Below, one piece after another: positions 52,783 to 53,159 of a DNA stretch of 53,159 bases. Each line of letters begins with the position of its first letter. Within the stretch, counting starts at the first letter, position 1. This DNA comes from Campylobacterales bacterium (GTDB lineage: Bacteria; Campylobacterota; Campylobacteria; Campylobacterales; Sulfurovaceae): positions 1 through 53,159 of the forward strand of contig JACXUM010000013.1 in the NCBI GenBank assembly GCA_014763895.1, written 5' to 3'. The notes beneath the pieces are model-generated. The model was given only the letters and a program-made list of their open reading frames with translations, was not told the DNA's origin and searched no databases. Both the position numbers and the translations under genes were made by a program.

Positions 52783-52888
52783 GTAGGGTGGTTTTGCCAG
52801 CCCACCGGAAGCTGGGAAATGTTTATTACCGATCACAGGTTGGTTTTGTTCAACGAATTTGGCCACAGCGTGGGTTTGCCAACCCTAC
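52783..52888 (+). mobile_element. MITE/REP-like element, copy B
   Basis: 106 bp, same plan and orientation as copy A: GTAGGGTGG...GCCCACCGGAA at the left, a shared central block (GATCACAGGTTGGTTTTG; CAACGAATTTGGCCACAGCG) and GTGGGTTTGCCAACCCTAC at the right. The terminal repeats match each other less well than in A, so this copy is older or decayed. Confidence 0.75.
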
Positions 52889-53088
52889 ACAATCACCAAT
52901 TACAAATCTGTTACCGACTGTCCGTTATATTTTAGAGAGATTTGATATAATCTCATCTTAGATTTAGGAAGGGGGGATGTCTCTTTGCAGAGAGAAAAAG
53001 TACTTATCGTGTTTGGGACCTACAACATACTATCAACCTTTGACGCTCACCCCTTTGCTCTATTGAATTGTTTTGGAGAAGTGCACAA
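52889..53088 (+). promoter_or_regulatory. ugd: ugd upstream region with promoter and possible leader peptide
   Basis: An extended -10 TGATATAAT (TATAAT at 52946-52951) should start a transcript near 52958, giving a 5' leader of about 130 bases. In it a purine-rich AGGAAGGGGGG precedes an ATG at 52977 that would encode 29 residues to 53066, with a small hairpin TCTCT-TTGC-AGAGA (52980-52993) at its start. The leader ORF may be chance. AT-rich CAATCACCAATTACAAATC at 52890-52908 is another spacer-repeat-like patch. Confidence 0.45.
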
Positions 53089-53159
53089 ATGAAAATCGCC
53101 ATCGCAGGAACCGGATACGTAGGCCTTTCCAACGGCATACTTCTCGCACAGCACAACGA
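53089..53159 (+). CDS. ugd: UDP-glucose 6-dehydrogenase, 5' end (runs off the window)
   Basis: Begins MKIAIAGTGYVGLSNGILLA then QHN, the NAD-binding GxGxxG start of UDP-glucose dehydrogenase, with GGAGAA upstream of the ATG. It would oxidise UDP-glucose from galU to UDP-glucuronate for capsule or O-antigen. Only 23 codons are present. A broken copy of the same start lies at 50976. Confidence 0.85.
   Translation, partial: MKIAIAGTGYVGLSNGILLAQHN

Overview
The window is a gene-dense chromosomal segment of moderate to low GC. It looks like Campylobacterota (the former Epsilonproteobacteria), probably a Sulfurovum or Sulfurimonas relative. The signs are a long 397-residue DapD, a dimeric (all-alpha) dUTPase, the rpmH-rnpA-yidC-jag-mnmE cluster near purL and purH, gatB close to gpsA, an HspR-CbpA pair, NspC polyamine synthesis, and many TTG/GTG starts with strong AAGGAG-type ribosome sites. 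This placement is inferred from gene content only. I saw no rRNA, tRNA or CRISPR array.

Layout. 1-2.9 kb: a CetB-like PAS energy-taxis sensor broken by a poly-A frameshift, then an envelope operon (exported DUF3558-like protein, DUF4892-OmpA protein, L,D-transpeptidase). 2.9-5.7 kb: a membrane protein and a TonB-dependent receptor on the minus strand. 5.7-13.8 kb: Cys-rich protein, dapD, S4 protein, trpD, tsaE, lptB, a DUF2400 protein, a second frameshifted gene, atpB, a ThiE-like protein and DUF445. 13.9-18.5 kb: gatB, a voltage-sensor-like K+ channel with RCK domains, a separate RCK protein, gpsA. 18.5-25.1 kb: lipid A phosphoethanolamine transferase, tamA and tamB. 25.1-32.3 kb: nspC, an unknown gene, rpmH, rnpA (no canonical start codon), yidC, jag, mnmE, a Sel1-like protein and a lipoprotein. 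32.3-41.5 kb: dut, purL, metE, purH, an exported rhodanese, cbpA-hspR. 41.5-53.2 kb: a lipoprotein, then a sugar-nucleotide block (galE, pgm/manB, pgi, galU, manC, gmm, gmd) that would supply UDP-glucose/galactose and GDP-mannose derivatives for surface polysaccharide. This block runs into a rearranged tail.

The tail (49.8-53.2 kb) is the most unusual part. GDP-fucose synthase (fcl) survives only as two 3' fragments that share an exact 40-bp direct repeat. Between them lie an MNT-HEPN toxin-antitoxin pair and a dead 5' fragment of UDP-glucose dehydrogenase. Next come two copies of a roughly 107-bp terminal-inverted-repeat element flanking an AAA/DUF4143 ATPase gene, and then the start of an apparently intact ugd running off the window. 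AT-rich short-repeat DNA is also found in frame inside manC and gmd and at the edges of the broken genes, which suggests small repeats have been shaping this polysaccharide locus.

Two genes, at 0.6 and 11.1 kb, each carry a run of eight A where seven would restore a full-length protein. This is either slippage (phase variation) or a homopolymer sequencing error, and the sequence alone cannot separate the two.
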